DNA from: an uncultured Ruminococcus sp.
Lineage (GTDB): Bacteria > Bacillota > Clostridia > Oscillospirales > Acutalibacteraceae
DNA length: 11,152 bases
Direction of reading: 5' to 3'
Assembly: GCA_905234305.1 (NCBI GenBank)
Contig: CAJOHT010000069.1
Span: 1 to 11,152, forward strand
Shown here in pieces: positions 1 to 6,335 of this stretch; within the stretch, counting starts at the first letter, position 1, and every line of letters begins with the position of its first letter. The notes under the pieces are model-generated. The model had not been told where the DNA came from. It did no database searches and saw only the letters and a program-made list of their open reading frames with translations. The position numbers and the translations under genes are program-made.

Positions 1-292
1 CGTCGCCTATACGCTTTGTAAGCTCGCCCTCGACGAAGGTATGGATATCTTCCGCTTCCATATCGATTATAAGTGCGCCCGTGTCGATATCGCTTAATAT
101 GGAATTAAGCCCTTCTATAATATGTTCAGCCTGAGATTTTTCTATTATACCGCATTCTCCGAGCATGGTCGCGTGCGCGATACTGCCCTCTATATCCTCG
201 CGGTACATACGGCTGTCGAAAGAAATTGAACTGTTGAAATCGTTAGTTGTTTTAGAAAGCTCTTTTTTAAAACGACCTTTCCATAACTGCAT
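1..292 (-). CDS. argH: Argininosuccinate lyase, N-terminal part (runs off the window)
   Basis: Argininosuccinate lyase splits argininosuccinate into arginine and fumarate, the last step of arginine synthesis, in the cytoplasm. Only the first 97 codons are present; the rest lies beyond base 1. The visible protein starts MQLWKGRF and carries DFNSSISFDSRMY and EDIEGSIAHATMLGE, which match the N-terminal region of ArgH closely, including the family's conserved S-I-A-H-A stretch. It ends in the EDIHTFVEGELTKRIGD region. The start at 292 is supported by an AGGTGA ribosome binding site (bases 297-302 on the minus strand) four bases upstream. The gene lies 126 bp downstream of argG on the same strand, the common argGH order, and is probably co-transcribed with it. 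The full length and the catalytic C-terminal signature loop cannot be seen here. Confidence 0.93.
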   Translation of the reverse strand, partial: MQLWKGRFKKELSKTTNDFNSSISFDSRMYREDIEGSIAHATMLGECGIIEKSQAEHIIEGLNSILSDIDTGALIIDMEAEDIHTFVEGELTKRIGD

Positions 293-317
293 AAAATCAC
301 CTCATTGTTTTAGTGCG

Positions 318-345
318 AAGTGGAAAGTAGTAAGTGGTAAGTTGG
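318..345. repeat. Four-unit degenerate heptamer tandem repeat
   Basis: Between argG and argH the plus strand reads AAGTGGA, AAGTAGT, AAGTGGT, AAGTTGG: four consecutive seven-base units, all beginning AAGT. It lies just upstream of the argH ribosome binding site. Its function is unknown. Short intergenic heptamer repeats of this style occur as simple-sequence repeats in many bacterial genomes. Confidence 0.6.
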
Positions 346-377
346 GGGCGGGAAGCTGCCCTTAAAAAGCACTTAAT

Positions 378-399
378 GGGACAGAGTTCCCCCTGCCCC
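378..399 (-). other. Hairpin in the argG-argH intergenic region
   Basis: In the minus-strand transcript GGGGCAG (399-393) pairs with CUGUCCC (384-378), a 7-bp stem with one G-U pair and an 8-base loop. A run of five U (368-364) follows only after nine bases, so this is not a standard intrinsic terminator. It could be a weak attenuator or an RNA-processing site within an argGH transcript, or simply an intergenic palindrome. Confidence 0.3.
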
Positions 400-418
400 G
401 ATAAGTTTGATATTAAGA

Positions 419-1642
419 TTATTTAATAAGTCCCTTTTTAGCGCGAACCTTTATCGGAAGTCCGAAGAGGTTAATGAAGCCCGCCGAGTCGTTCTGGTCG
501 TAAACGTCATCCTCGTCGAATGTCGCGATTTCCTCGTCATAGAGTGAATACGGACTTGTAACTCCCGCGTCTATAATATTGCCCTTGTAGAGTTTGAGCT
601 TTACGTCGCCTGTTACGAACTGCTGAGTGCTGTCGACAAATGCTGAAAGAGCTTCGCGTAAAGGAGTGTACCATTTTCCGTCATATACGAGTTCGGCGAA
701 TTTAATAGCGAGAACCGATTTGTAGTGCTGAGTGTCCTTGTCGAGGCAGATTTCCTCGAGCTTGTTGTGAGCGGTAAAGAGGATAGTTCCGCCTGGAGTC
801 TCATAAACTCCGCGAGCCTTCATACCGACAAGACGGTTTTCTACGATGTCTGTAATACCGATACCGTTCTTTCCGCCGATTTCGTTGAGCTTCTCAACTA
901 TGCTTACAGCGTCCATCTCAACGCCGTCGATCGCCGTAGCCTCGCCCTTCTCAAAGTGGATCGTGATGTACTCGGGCTTATCGGGAGCCTGAAGCGGTGA
1001 TACGCCCATCTCAAGGAAGCCTTCCTTTTCGTACATCGGCTCATTAGCGGGATCCTCAAGGTCGAGTCCCTCGTGGCTTAAGTGCCAGAGGTTCTTGTCC
1101 TTGGAGTAGTTTGTTTCACGGTTTATTTTAAGAGGAACTTTCTTTTCCTCGGCATAAGCGATTTCATCCTCACGGCTCTTGAATTCCCATACACGCCAGG
1201 GAGCGATAATCTTCATATCGGGAGCGTATGCTTTTATCGCAAGCTCAAAACGAACCTGGTCGTTACCCTTACCTGTACAGCCGTGACAGATAGCGTCTGC
1301 GCCTTCCTTTTTAGCTATTTCAACTAATCTTTTAGCGATGATGGGACGCGCGAATGAGGTTCCGAGTAAATACTTGCCCTCGTAAACAGCGCCAGCTTTA
1401 ATTGTGGGATATACATATTCTTCTACGAATTCCTTGTTCAAGTCTTCGATATAGAGCTTTGAGGCGCCTGTAGCGATAGCCTTTTCCTCAAGACCGTCAA
1501 GCTCGCCCGCCTGACCTACATTGCCCGATACGGCGATGACCTCGCAGTTATCGTAATTGTCCTTTAACCAAGGAATGATGATTGAAGTATCGAGTCCGCC
1601 CGAATAGGCGAGAACTACTTTTTTGATTTTTTTATCAGCCAT
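419..1642 (-). CDS. argG: Argininosuccinate synthase
   Basis: ArgG joins citrulline and aspartate, using ATP, to make argininosuccinate, the penultimate step of arginine synthesis. The 407-residue protein has the usual family length and is intact. The N-type ATP pyrophosphatase P-loop AYSGGLDTS is at residues 12-20. The substrate-binding segment [13 protein letters not shown] is at 121-133, and [10 protein letters not shown] (91-100) is also typical. The start at 1642 has a GGAGGT ribosome binding site at 1649-1654, six bases upstream. The gene has a sigma-A-like promoter with an ArgR-type operator just upstream and argH downstream on the same strand, so arginine-responsive repression is likely. 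The opposite neighbour is a divergent flavin-reductase-like gene with no evident link to arginine. Confidence 0.98.
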   Translation of the reverse strand: MADKKIKKVVLAYSGGLDTSIIIPWLKDNYDNCEVIAVSGNVGQAGELDGLEEKAIATGASKLYIEDLNKEFVEEYVYPTIKAGAVYEGKYLLGTSFARPIIAKRLVEIAKKEGADAICHGCTGKGNDQVRFELAIKAYAPDMKIIAPWRVWEFKSREDEIAYAEEKKVPLKINRETNYSKDKNLWHLSHEGLDLEDPANEPMYEKEGFLEMGVSPLQAPDKPEYITIHFEKGEATAIDGVEMDAVSIVEKLNEIGGKNGIGITDIVENRLVGMKARGVYETPGGTILFTAHNKLEEICLDKDTQHYKSVLAIKFAELVYDGKWYTPLREALSAFVDSTQQFVTGDVKLKLYKGNIIDAGVTSPYSLYDEEIATFDEDDVYDQNDSAGFINLFGLPIKVRAKKGLIK

Positions 1643-1692
1643 AATCTTACCTCCGAATAAAATTCATAATAAATCTTTTTGTTACTCTTAAC

Positions 1693-1720
1693 ATTATACT
1701 CGCAATATGCAAAAAATCAA
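1693..1720 (-). promoter_or_regulatory. argG promoter (sigma-A type)
   Basis: On the minus strand, TTGATT (1720-1715) and a perfect TATAAT (1698-1693) are separated by 16 bases. Transcription would begin near 1686, giving a leader of about 45 nucleotides before the argG start. Confidence 0.7.
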
Positions 1721-1727
1721 GTCTTTT

Positions 1728-1741
1728 TGCATAAATATTCA
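1728..1741 (-). promoter_or_regulatory. ArgR operator (ARG box) upstream of argG
   Basis: The minus strand reads TGAATATTTATGCA. It fits the Gram-positive ARG-box core TGAATWWWWATKCA at every position and the E. coli-type core at 13 of 14. It lies seven bases upstream of the argG -35 hexamer. A second, weaker match (TGAAAAATACATAA on the plus strand, 1749-1762) lies beside it; ArgR hexamers usually bind paired boxes. Binding is inferred from the motif only. Confidence 0.6.
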
Positions 1742-1874
1742 AAATTTATGAAAAATACATAAAATATAATATAAATAACTGAAAATTCCGATGTTTATTG
1801 ATAAAAACGGATTTTTAAGATGAGTATATATGCGGTTAATCTAAAATCCAAACTAGCTGTTACAAAAAATAAAA

Positions 1875-1914
1875 TGAATATTATGTATAAATATACAAAT
1901 ATATTGAATATTAT
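1875..1914. repeat. Repeated decamer TGAATATTAT, 30 bp apart
   Basis: TGAATATTAT occurs at 1875-1884 and 1905-1914, exactly 30 bp apart (about three helical turns). The second copy overlaps the -35 of the flavin-reductase-like gene. It could be a paired operator, but in such A/T-rich DNA it may be chance. Confidence 0.4.
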
Positions 1915-1932
1915 TCGTTTATGTGGTACAAT
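1904..1932 (+). promoter_or_regulatory. Promoter of the flavin-reductase-like gene
   Basis: TTGAAT (1904-1909) and TACAAT (1927-1932) are separated by 17 bases. TGG directly before the -10 makes it an extended -10 promoter. The expected start near 1939 leaves a leader of about 58 nucleotides. Confidence 0.6.
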
Positions 1933-1996
1933 AAGTGCATACCAATTCATTTTTTAGCATATAATACTCGGAAAAGAAATGAAAGGAAATGATATT

Positions 1997-2503
1997 ATGT
2001 CTAATTTCAAAGAGATTTCAGTAAGTGAAATAGAGAAAAATATATTTGATTTAATAGGAAAAGACTGGGGGCTCGTCACCGTTCAAAACGGCGACGGCTG
2101 TAATATGATGACTGTTTCGTGGGGCGGCGCAGGTATTATGTGGAACAGACCAGTTGCTTTTACATTTATAAGACCTCAGAGATTTACCTACGGGCTTTTA
2201 GAGAATAACGACTGTTTCACACTCAGCTTTTACGGCGAAGAATACAAAAAAGCGCTGAATTTCTGCGGTACAAAAAGCGGCAGAGATTATGATAAAGTAA
2301 AAGAATGCGGGTTTACTCCCGTGTATGACGAGGTGGCACCTTACTTTGCCGAAGCGGAGCTTGTGCTTGTATGCAAAAAAATGTATGCCCAGGAGCTTAA
2401 CGAGGAAAGCATTATTTCCGAAAAAATCGTCAGCCCGAATTACAGCGGGGATGATTTCCACAAAATGTATATAAGCGAGATTATTAAGGTATTGAAAAAA
2501 TAA
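1997..2503 (+). CDS. Flavin-reductase-like FMN-binding split-barrel protein
   Basis: This 168-residue protein belongs to the flavin reductase-like domain family (FMN-binding split barrel). Typical family segments are NMMTVSWGGAGIMWNRP (36-52), FIRPQRFTY (57-65, likely FMN phosphate and ring contacts) and GTKSGRDYDK (91-100). Members bind FMN or FAD and either reduce flavins with NAD(P)H or use a bound flavin on an unknown substrate; the physiological substrate cannot be told from sequence. It has no signal peptide, so it is cytoplasmic. I chose the ATG at 1997 because AAAGGA (1983-1988) sits well placed before it. An in-frame ATG at 1979 (six extra residues) has a poorer site. It has its own promoter, divergent from argG, and a hairpin follows it at 2515. 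Confidence 0.85.
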   Translation: MSNFKEISVSEIEKNIFDLIGKDWGLVTVQNGDGCNMMTVSWGGAGIMWNRPVAFTFIRPQRFTYGLLENNDCFTLSFYGEEYKKALNFCGTKSGRDYDKVKECGFTPVYDEVAPYFAEAELVLVCKKMYAQELNEESIISEKIVSPNYSGDDFHKMYISEIIKVLKK

Positions 2504-2514
2504 TTTACGGCAGC

Positions 2515-2537
2515 GTCTTATTAGTCCGCGATAAGAC
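2515..2537 (+). other. Hairpin downstream of the flavin-reductase-like gene
   Basis: GTCTTAT (2515-2521) and ATAAGAC (2531-2537) form a perfect 7-bp stem around a 9-base loop, extendable by GCA/TGC with a two-base bulge. No U-run follows, so it is not a standard intrinsic terminator. It lies in the 79-bp gap before the lipoprotein gene, which could therefore be reached by read-through; I see no clear promoter for that gene. Confidence 0.4.
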
Positions 2538-2582
2538 TGCGAAAACGGATTTGCCACGGACGGAAAGGTTACGGAAGTTTAA

Positions 2583-3755
2583 ATGAGAATAAAAAAGATT
2601 TTATGCATAATTTTATCGCTTGCCGCTATATGCGCTCCGTTCTCGGGATGCACTCCCAAAGATGAAGAGGAGCCGACTTATAATATTTCTAAAATCAAAG
2701 TGGATAACGCCAAGCTCAATGAAATTGAAACTCAGGTTGACGATATACTAAATCGTAACGAATTTCACGGCAGCGCTGTAATTTCAATGAATAACCAGAA
2801 GATATACAGTAAATCCTTCGGTTATCTTGATCCTGGGAAAAATCATAAGCTGAATTCGAAATCGCAATACCCTATAGGCACGCTTACAATGGGAATTACT
2901 TCGGCGGCAGTGCTTAAGCTGGAAGCTGAAAAAAAGCTCAGCCTTAAGGACAAGCTTAGTAAGTATTTTTACTTGAAAGAAAACGGTCAGTTTTTAAATG
3001 AGATTACAATAGAAGATCTTATTAAATGTCAATGTGCATTTGGAAATTATACATCGGATCAAAAAAACAATCCTGAAAGGTGGGCACAGCTAGAAAGATA
3101 TTTTAAAGCTGAGCATCCCGATTTATATAATGAGAAAATAAGTGAATTAATCGAGGCGAATATTTTACATAACGGTCTGACAGAAGGTACTAAAAATGTA
3201 TATTCTAATTTCTATTTGCTAGGTAGAATTGTCGCTAAAGTGACGGGTGGAAGTTACAGTAAGTATGTTCAAAAAAATATTTTTGATAAGCTGGGAATGA
3301 AACACACGGGTTTTATGAATTCGAGATTTAAAATCTGTGGACTTGATATGAATAATAAAAAATGGGTATTATATAGTAATAATTCGCGGTTGAAAAACTT
3401 CGGATATTTATACTCAACCTTAGGAATAGTTTCTTGTACGGATGATATGCATAAATTCTATACGGGATTACTTAGCGGAAAACTTGGAGTAGATTTTGTA
3501 AAGAAGATAAGGTATTCATATGCAACAAATTCCTTCGGCTTTTATAAATATAGTAATAAAGTAAGAATCAGCAGCCGTCTTTCGTATTATTGCGCGTATG
3601 TAAATATTAATTTTCAAAATAATGAAGTTGTTGTATTGCTTTCGAACAGCATAGGAAAGACCGATGTTGTAAATACGGGTATGGATATGTACGACGTAAT
3701 CAGCTCCAAGGTTAACGGATTAATAATTGACGATGTTCAAAGTGAGAATAATTGA
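2583..3755 (+). CDS. Lipoprotein with serine beta-lactamase/PBP-like fold, probably catalytically inactive
   Basis: This 390-residue protein has a lipoprotein-type signal peptide: basic MRIKK, a hydrophobic stretch, then PFSGC with Cys23 as the likely lipid-anchored residue. It should sit on the outer face of the cell membrane. The rest resembles the serine beta-lactamase-like family (class C beta-lactamase/DD-peptidase fold): FHGSAVISMNNQKIYSKSFGY (61-81), KLEAEKKLSLKDKLSKYF (112-129), the Y-S-N motif at 207-209, and VTGGSYSKYV followed by KLGMKHTGF (220-244). The catalytic S-x-x-K should follow the conserved I-G but reads T100-L-T-M103, so both nucleophile and general base are changed. The usual H-x-G/K-T-G motif near the C-terminus is also not recognisable. 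It probably binds a ligand or partner rather than hydrolysing one. Start 2583 has a modest GGAAG site. hppA follows under its own promoter. Confidence 0.8.
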   Translation: MRIKKILCIILSLAAICAPFSGCTPKDEEEPTYNISKIKVDNAKLNEIETQVDDILNRNEFHGSAVISMNNQKIYSKSFGYLDPGKNHKLNSKSQYPIGTLTMGITSAAVLKLEAEKKLSLKDKLSKYFYLKENGQFLNEITIEDLIKCQCAFGNYTSDQKNNPERWAQLERYFKAEHPDLYNEKISELIEANILHNGLTEGTKNVYSNFYLLGRIVAKVTGGSYSKYVQKNIFDKLGMKHTGFMNSRFKICGLDMNNKKWVLYSNNSRLKNFGYLYSTLGIVSCTDDMHKFYTGLLSGKLGVDFVKKIRYSYATNSFGFYKYSNKVRISSRLSYYCAYVNINFQNNEVVVLLSNSIGKTDVVNTGMDMYDVISSKVNGLIIDDVQSENN

Positions 3756-3756
3756 C

Positions 3757-3790
3757 GCGCAAAAACGGCTAAACGGTTGACCTTTTGTGC
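3757..3790. repeat. Inverted repeat overlapping the hppA -35 region
   Basis: GCGCAAAA (3757-3764) pairs with TTTTGTGC (3783-3790), 8 bp with one G-U, around 18 bases. It starts one base after the lipoprotein gene's stop. It has no U-run after it, so it is a poor terminator. It may be an operator for hppA or a weak 3' end structure. Confidence 0.3.
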
Positions 3791-3805
3791 AATTTATGGT
3801 AAAAT
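3777..3805 (+). promoter_or_regulatory. hppA promoter (sigma-A type, extended -10)
   Basis: TTGACC (3777-3782) and TAAAAT (3800-3805) are 17 bases apart, with TGG before the -10. Expected transcription start is near 3812, giving a leader of about 50 nucleotides that ends in the GGAG ribosome binding site at 3851-3854. Confidence 0.7.
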
Positions 3806-3861
3806 ATAATTTATCATAGGAACAATTAAGTTTAAAACGCCGATAGGATTGGAGAATTTAT

Positions 3862-5940
3862 ATGAAAAATCCAGCATTATTGATTCCTGTTGCCGCGGGT
3901 GTAATCGCGATTTGTTTTGCGGTTTATTTTGCTTTGTTTATACGCAAGCAGGATGCGGGAACTGACAAAATGAAAAAAATATCCTCCGCTATCTCTAAGG
4001 GCGCCAGAGCCTTCCTTTTCGCGGAGTATAAGATTTTAATAGTATTTGCCGCCTTGCTTTTTGTGGTAATTGGTTTTGTAATCGATTGGGCGACAGCAGG
4101 ATGCTTTATACTCGGAGCTTTATTCTCAACGCTTGCGGGATATTTTGGAATGACTGTCGCGACTATGGCGAATGTCCGTACCGCGAACGCGGCGAGACAG
4201 AGCGGAATGAATAAAGCGCTCAAGGTAGCGTTCAGAGGCGGCGCGGTTATGGGACTTTCCGTAGTCGGCTTAGGCGTAGTCGGTCTGGGAATTATCTTCG
4301 TAGTGCTTAACAGTATATTTAACCTCGCGGATAACAGCGAGATTTTAAGGATATTTACGGGATTCAGCTTAGGAGCTTCCTCAATCGCGTTGTTCGCGAG
4401 AGTCGGCGGAGGTATTTACACTAAAGCTGCCGATGTAGGCGCTGACCTTGTAGGTAAGGTTGAGGCGGGTATCCCCGAGGACGATCCCCGTAACCCTGCT
4501 ACCATCGCCGATAACGTAGGCGATAACGTAGGCGACGTCGCGGGTATGGGAGCCGATCTTTTCGAGAGCTATGTAGGTTCGATCGTTTCGGCTATTACGC
4601 TGGCTTTCGCGGCGTTCAGCGGTTCGGCGGACAAGGTTATGAATGCTGCGCTGTTCCCGCTTTTGCTCTGTACTATAGGTATTTTAGGCTCGGTAATCTC
4701 CGTATTCTTCGTTCGCGGAAAGGATAACTCCGACCCGCAGAAGGCGCTTAATATAGGCGAATATCTTGCTACCGCGCTTGTTATAATCGGCGGCGCTGCG
4801 CTGAGTTACTTTATGTTCGACAGCTTTAATCCGTTCTGGTGCGTATTGGCGGGACTTGTCGTAGGTACCGCGATAGGTAAGCTGACCGAGATGTATACCT
4901 CGGATCGTTTCCGTTCGGTAAAGAGCATCTCCGAAAGTTCAAAAACAGGTTCGGCAACGAATATTATAACGGGTCTCGGCGTTGGTATGAAATCCACCGC
5001 TATCCCGATAATCTTTATAGTAATCGGAATTTTAGTAGCGTATTATGTTATGTATCTGCATAGCGGCAGCGCTACGGCGGGACTTTACGGAATCGCTTTG
5101 GCGGCAGTCGGTATGCTCTCGACAACAGGTATGACGATTGCGGTTGACGCTTACGTTCCGATTGCCGATAACGCGGGCGGCATTGCTGAAATGAGCGAGC
5201 TTGACCCTCACGTTCGTCGTGAGATCACCGATAAGCTAGACAGCGTGGGCAATACTACCGCCGCTATCGGAAAGGGCTTTGCTATCGGCTCCGCGGCGCT
5301 TACGGCGCTTGCGCTCTTCGCGTCGTTCGCGGATTCTGTTGGAATCGCGAATCAGGGAATGTCGATTTTAAGCCCCAAGGTTGTTGTAGGATTGTTTATA
5401 GGCGGAATGCTTCCGTTCTTATTCTCAGCGTTTACGATGGACAGCGTCGGACGTGCGGCTAATAAAATGATAGCTGAGGTTCGCCGTCAGTTTAAGGAAA
5501 AGCCTGGAATTTTAAAGGGCGAGGAGGATCCCGATTACTCACGCTGTGTTTCGATTTCGACTAACGCGGCGCTTAAGGAAATGATTCTCCCTGGCGTTAT
5601 GGCTGTACTCGCTCCTCTTGCGGTAGGATTTATTCTCGGCGTTGAGGCTCTCGGCGGATTGCTCGCAGGCTCGCTTATCACGGGCGTAATGCTCGCGATA
5701 TTTATGGCGAACAGCGGCGGCGCGTGGGATAACGCTAAGAAGTACATAGAAACTACCGAACACGGTAAAGGCTCCAGCGCTCATAAGGCGGCTGTTGTCG
5801 GCGATACCGTAGGCGATCCGTTCAAGGATACCTCGGGTCCGTCAATCAACATCCTGATTAAACTTATGACGATAGTTTCGCTGGTATTTGCCGTAGCCTT
5901 CAAGGTTGTAAACGACGGTCAGGGACTGCTCAATTTTTAA
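3862..5940 (+). CDS. hppA: Membrane-bound K+-dependent, probably Na+-pumping, pyrophosphatase
   Basis: This 692-residue multi-helix membrane protein couples hydrolysis of cytoplasmic pyrophosphate to ion export across the membrane. Family hallmarks are all present: [20 protein letters not shown] (191-210), the Asp-rich [20 protein letters not shown] (217-236), [14 protein letters not shown] (617-630) and [15 protein letters not shown] (647-661), which supply the Mg-pyrophosphate-binding Asp and Lys residues. GNTT is followed by A467 with G470, where K+-independent enzymes have Lys, so it should be K+-dependent. Glu235 stands three residues after Asp232 (DLFE), the position seen in Na+-pumping enzymes; plant-type H+ pumps carry it four residues later. 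The length is usual and the frame intact. It starts seven bases after a GGAG site and ends just before an intrinsic terminator, so it is a single-gene unit. Pumped ion is an inference. Confidence 0.95.
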   Translation: MKNPALLIPVAAGVIAICFAVYFALFIRKQDAGTDKMKKISSAISKGARAFLFAEYKILIVFAALLFVVIGFVIDWATAGCFILGALFSTLAGYFGMTVATMANVRTANAARQSGMNKALKVAFRGGAVMGLSVVGLGVVGLGIIFVVLNSIFNLADNSEILRIFTGFSLGASSIALFARVGGGIYTKAADVGADLVGKVEAGIPEDDPRNPATIADNVGDNVGDVAGMGADLFESYVGSIVSAITLAFAAFSGSADKVMNAALFPLLLCTIGILGSVISVFFVRGKDNSDPQKALNIGEYLATALVIIGGAALSYFMFDSFNPFWCVLAGLVVGTAIGKLTEMYTSDRFRSVKSISESSKTGSATNIITGLGVGMKSTAIPIIFIVIGILVAYYVMYLHSGSATAGLYGIALAAVGMLSTTGMTIAVDAYVPIADNAGGIAEMSELDPHVRREITDKLDSVGNTTAAIGKGFAIGSAALTALALFASFADSVGIANQGMSILSPKVVVGLFIGGMLPFLFSAFTMDSVGRAANKMIAEVRRQFKEKPGILKGEEDPDYSRCVSISTNAALKEMILPGVMAVLAPLAVGFILGVEALGGLLAGSLITGVMLAIFMANSGGAWDNAKKYIETTEHGKGSSAHKAAVVGDTVGDPFKDTSGPSINILIKLMTIVSLVFAVAFKVVNDGQGLLNF

Positions 5941-5959
5941 TATGATATAAATTTAATTA

Positions 5960-5989
5960 ACGGCTTCCTTAAAATAGGGAGCCGTTTTT
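5960..5989 (+). terminator. Intrinsic terminator of hppA
   Basis: ACGGCTTCC (5960-5968) pairs with GGGAGCCGT (5977-5985), nine pairs including one G-U, around an 8-base loop, and runs directly into TTTTT. It starts 20 bases after the hppA stop codon. Confidence 0.88.
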
Positions 5990-6011
5990 ATACTCTAAGC
6001 GGAGTGATATT

Positions 6012-6109
6012 TCAGCACCATTCTCGACCCCCTTGTTAAAGGGGGGCGAAATTGTTACACGCTTGCGTGTCAATTTCGGGGGATAGATTGTAAGGCAGAA
6101 AGGTGCTGA
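6012..6109. repeat. 98-bp palindromic element with inverted ends and two internal hairpins (MITE-like)
   Basis: The ends TCAGCACCATTCT (6012-6024) and AGAAAGGTGCTGA (6097-6109) are inverted copies with one mismatch in 13. Inside are two hairpins: CCCCCTT-GTTA-AAGGGGG (6028-6045) and CGAAATTG/CAATTTCG (6047-6054 with 6071-6078) capped by ACACG-CTTG-CGTGT. As RNA this folds as a closing stem around two hairpins plus an unpaired GGGGGATAGATTGTAAGGC-type segment. It carries no protein gene. The build is typical of small non-autonomous mobile elements or dispersed palindromic repeats of gut Clostridia; a cis-acting RNA leader for the small ORF at 6131 is the alternative. No target-site duplication is evident. 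Confidence 0.65.
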
Positions 6110-6130
6110 GTTAAAGCATAGGATAATTAT

Positions 6131-6241
6131 ATGCGTATAGTCAGACAGATTTACTATCATATGTTTGGATTTGGCAGATATCATTACGCTAACGTTAAGA
6201 GCTTTACAAGTGGTTCTGATTGCTCCTGTTGTCCTAACTGA
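6131..6241 (+). CDS. Candidate 36-residue peptide with a Cys-rich tail
   Basis: This 36-codon ORF encodes a peptide starting MRIVRQIYYHMFGFGRYHY and ending SGSDCSCCPN, rich in aromatic residues in the first half with three Cys near the end. I do not recognise it. Support for its being real: an AGGA ribosome binding site (6120-6123) seven bases before the ATG, varied codon use, a stop 19 bases before a strong intrinsic terminator, and position outside both long genes. Against it: it is short, no convincing promoter is visible, and it lies just downstream of a palindromic repeat. It has no signal peptide of the usual kind. A regulatory, metal-binding or modified peptide are possible roles; none can be assigned. 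Confidence 0.45.
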   Translation: MRIVRQIYYHMFGFGRYHYANVKSFTSGSDCSCCPN

Positions 6242-6260
6242 TTTGCTCATATAAGTAAAA

Positions 6261-6289
6261 AGACCGATTCAAATGAATCGGTCTTTTTT
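6261..6289. terminator. Strong bidirectional intrinsic terminator
   Basis: AGACCGATTC (6261-6270) and GAATCGGTCT (6275-6284) form a perfect 10-bp stem with an AAAT loop. Six T follow on the plus strand and five T on the minus strand (complement of 6257-6261). It can end the small ORF transcript from the left and the large surface-protein transcript from the right, whose stop codon is about 50 bases away. Confidence 0.92.
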
Positions 6290-6335
6290 GTTGTTTTACT
6301 TCTTAAGAATACGCTGAAAGCATTTCTAAGAGGGA

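Larger units (their letters stand above)
1643..1996. other. Divergent AT-rich intergenic region between argG and the flavin-reductase-like gene
   Basis: This region carries both divergent promoters, the ARG box and a repeated decamer, each listed separately. It is strongly A/T-rich with stop codons in most frames. The argG leader predicted from the promoter is only about 45 nucleotides, too short for a T-box or other riboswitch. No convincing gene or structured RNA was seen. Confidence 0.7.

Noticed and set aside
1820..1957. 45-codon plus-strand ORF in the argG upstream region
   Set aside because: It has a poor ribosome binding site, biased A/T-driven composition, and covers the promoter of the flavin-reductase-like gene.
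1643..1980. T-box or other riboswitch in front of argG
   Set aside because: The predicted promoter leaves a leader of only about 45 nucleotides, and no terminator/antiterminator pair or T-box sequence is visible.
2515..2537. Hairpin as an intrinsic terminator of the flavin-reductase-like gene
   Set aside because: No run of U follows the stem.
5969..6250. 93-codon minus-strand ORF between hppA and the surface-protein gene
   Set aside because: It runs through the palindromic element and overlaps part of the hppA terminator. Its product has no family resemblance, and the plus-strand 36-codon ORF has better start and stop context.
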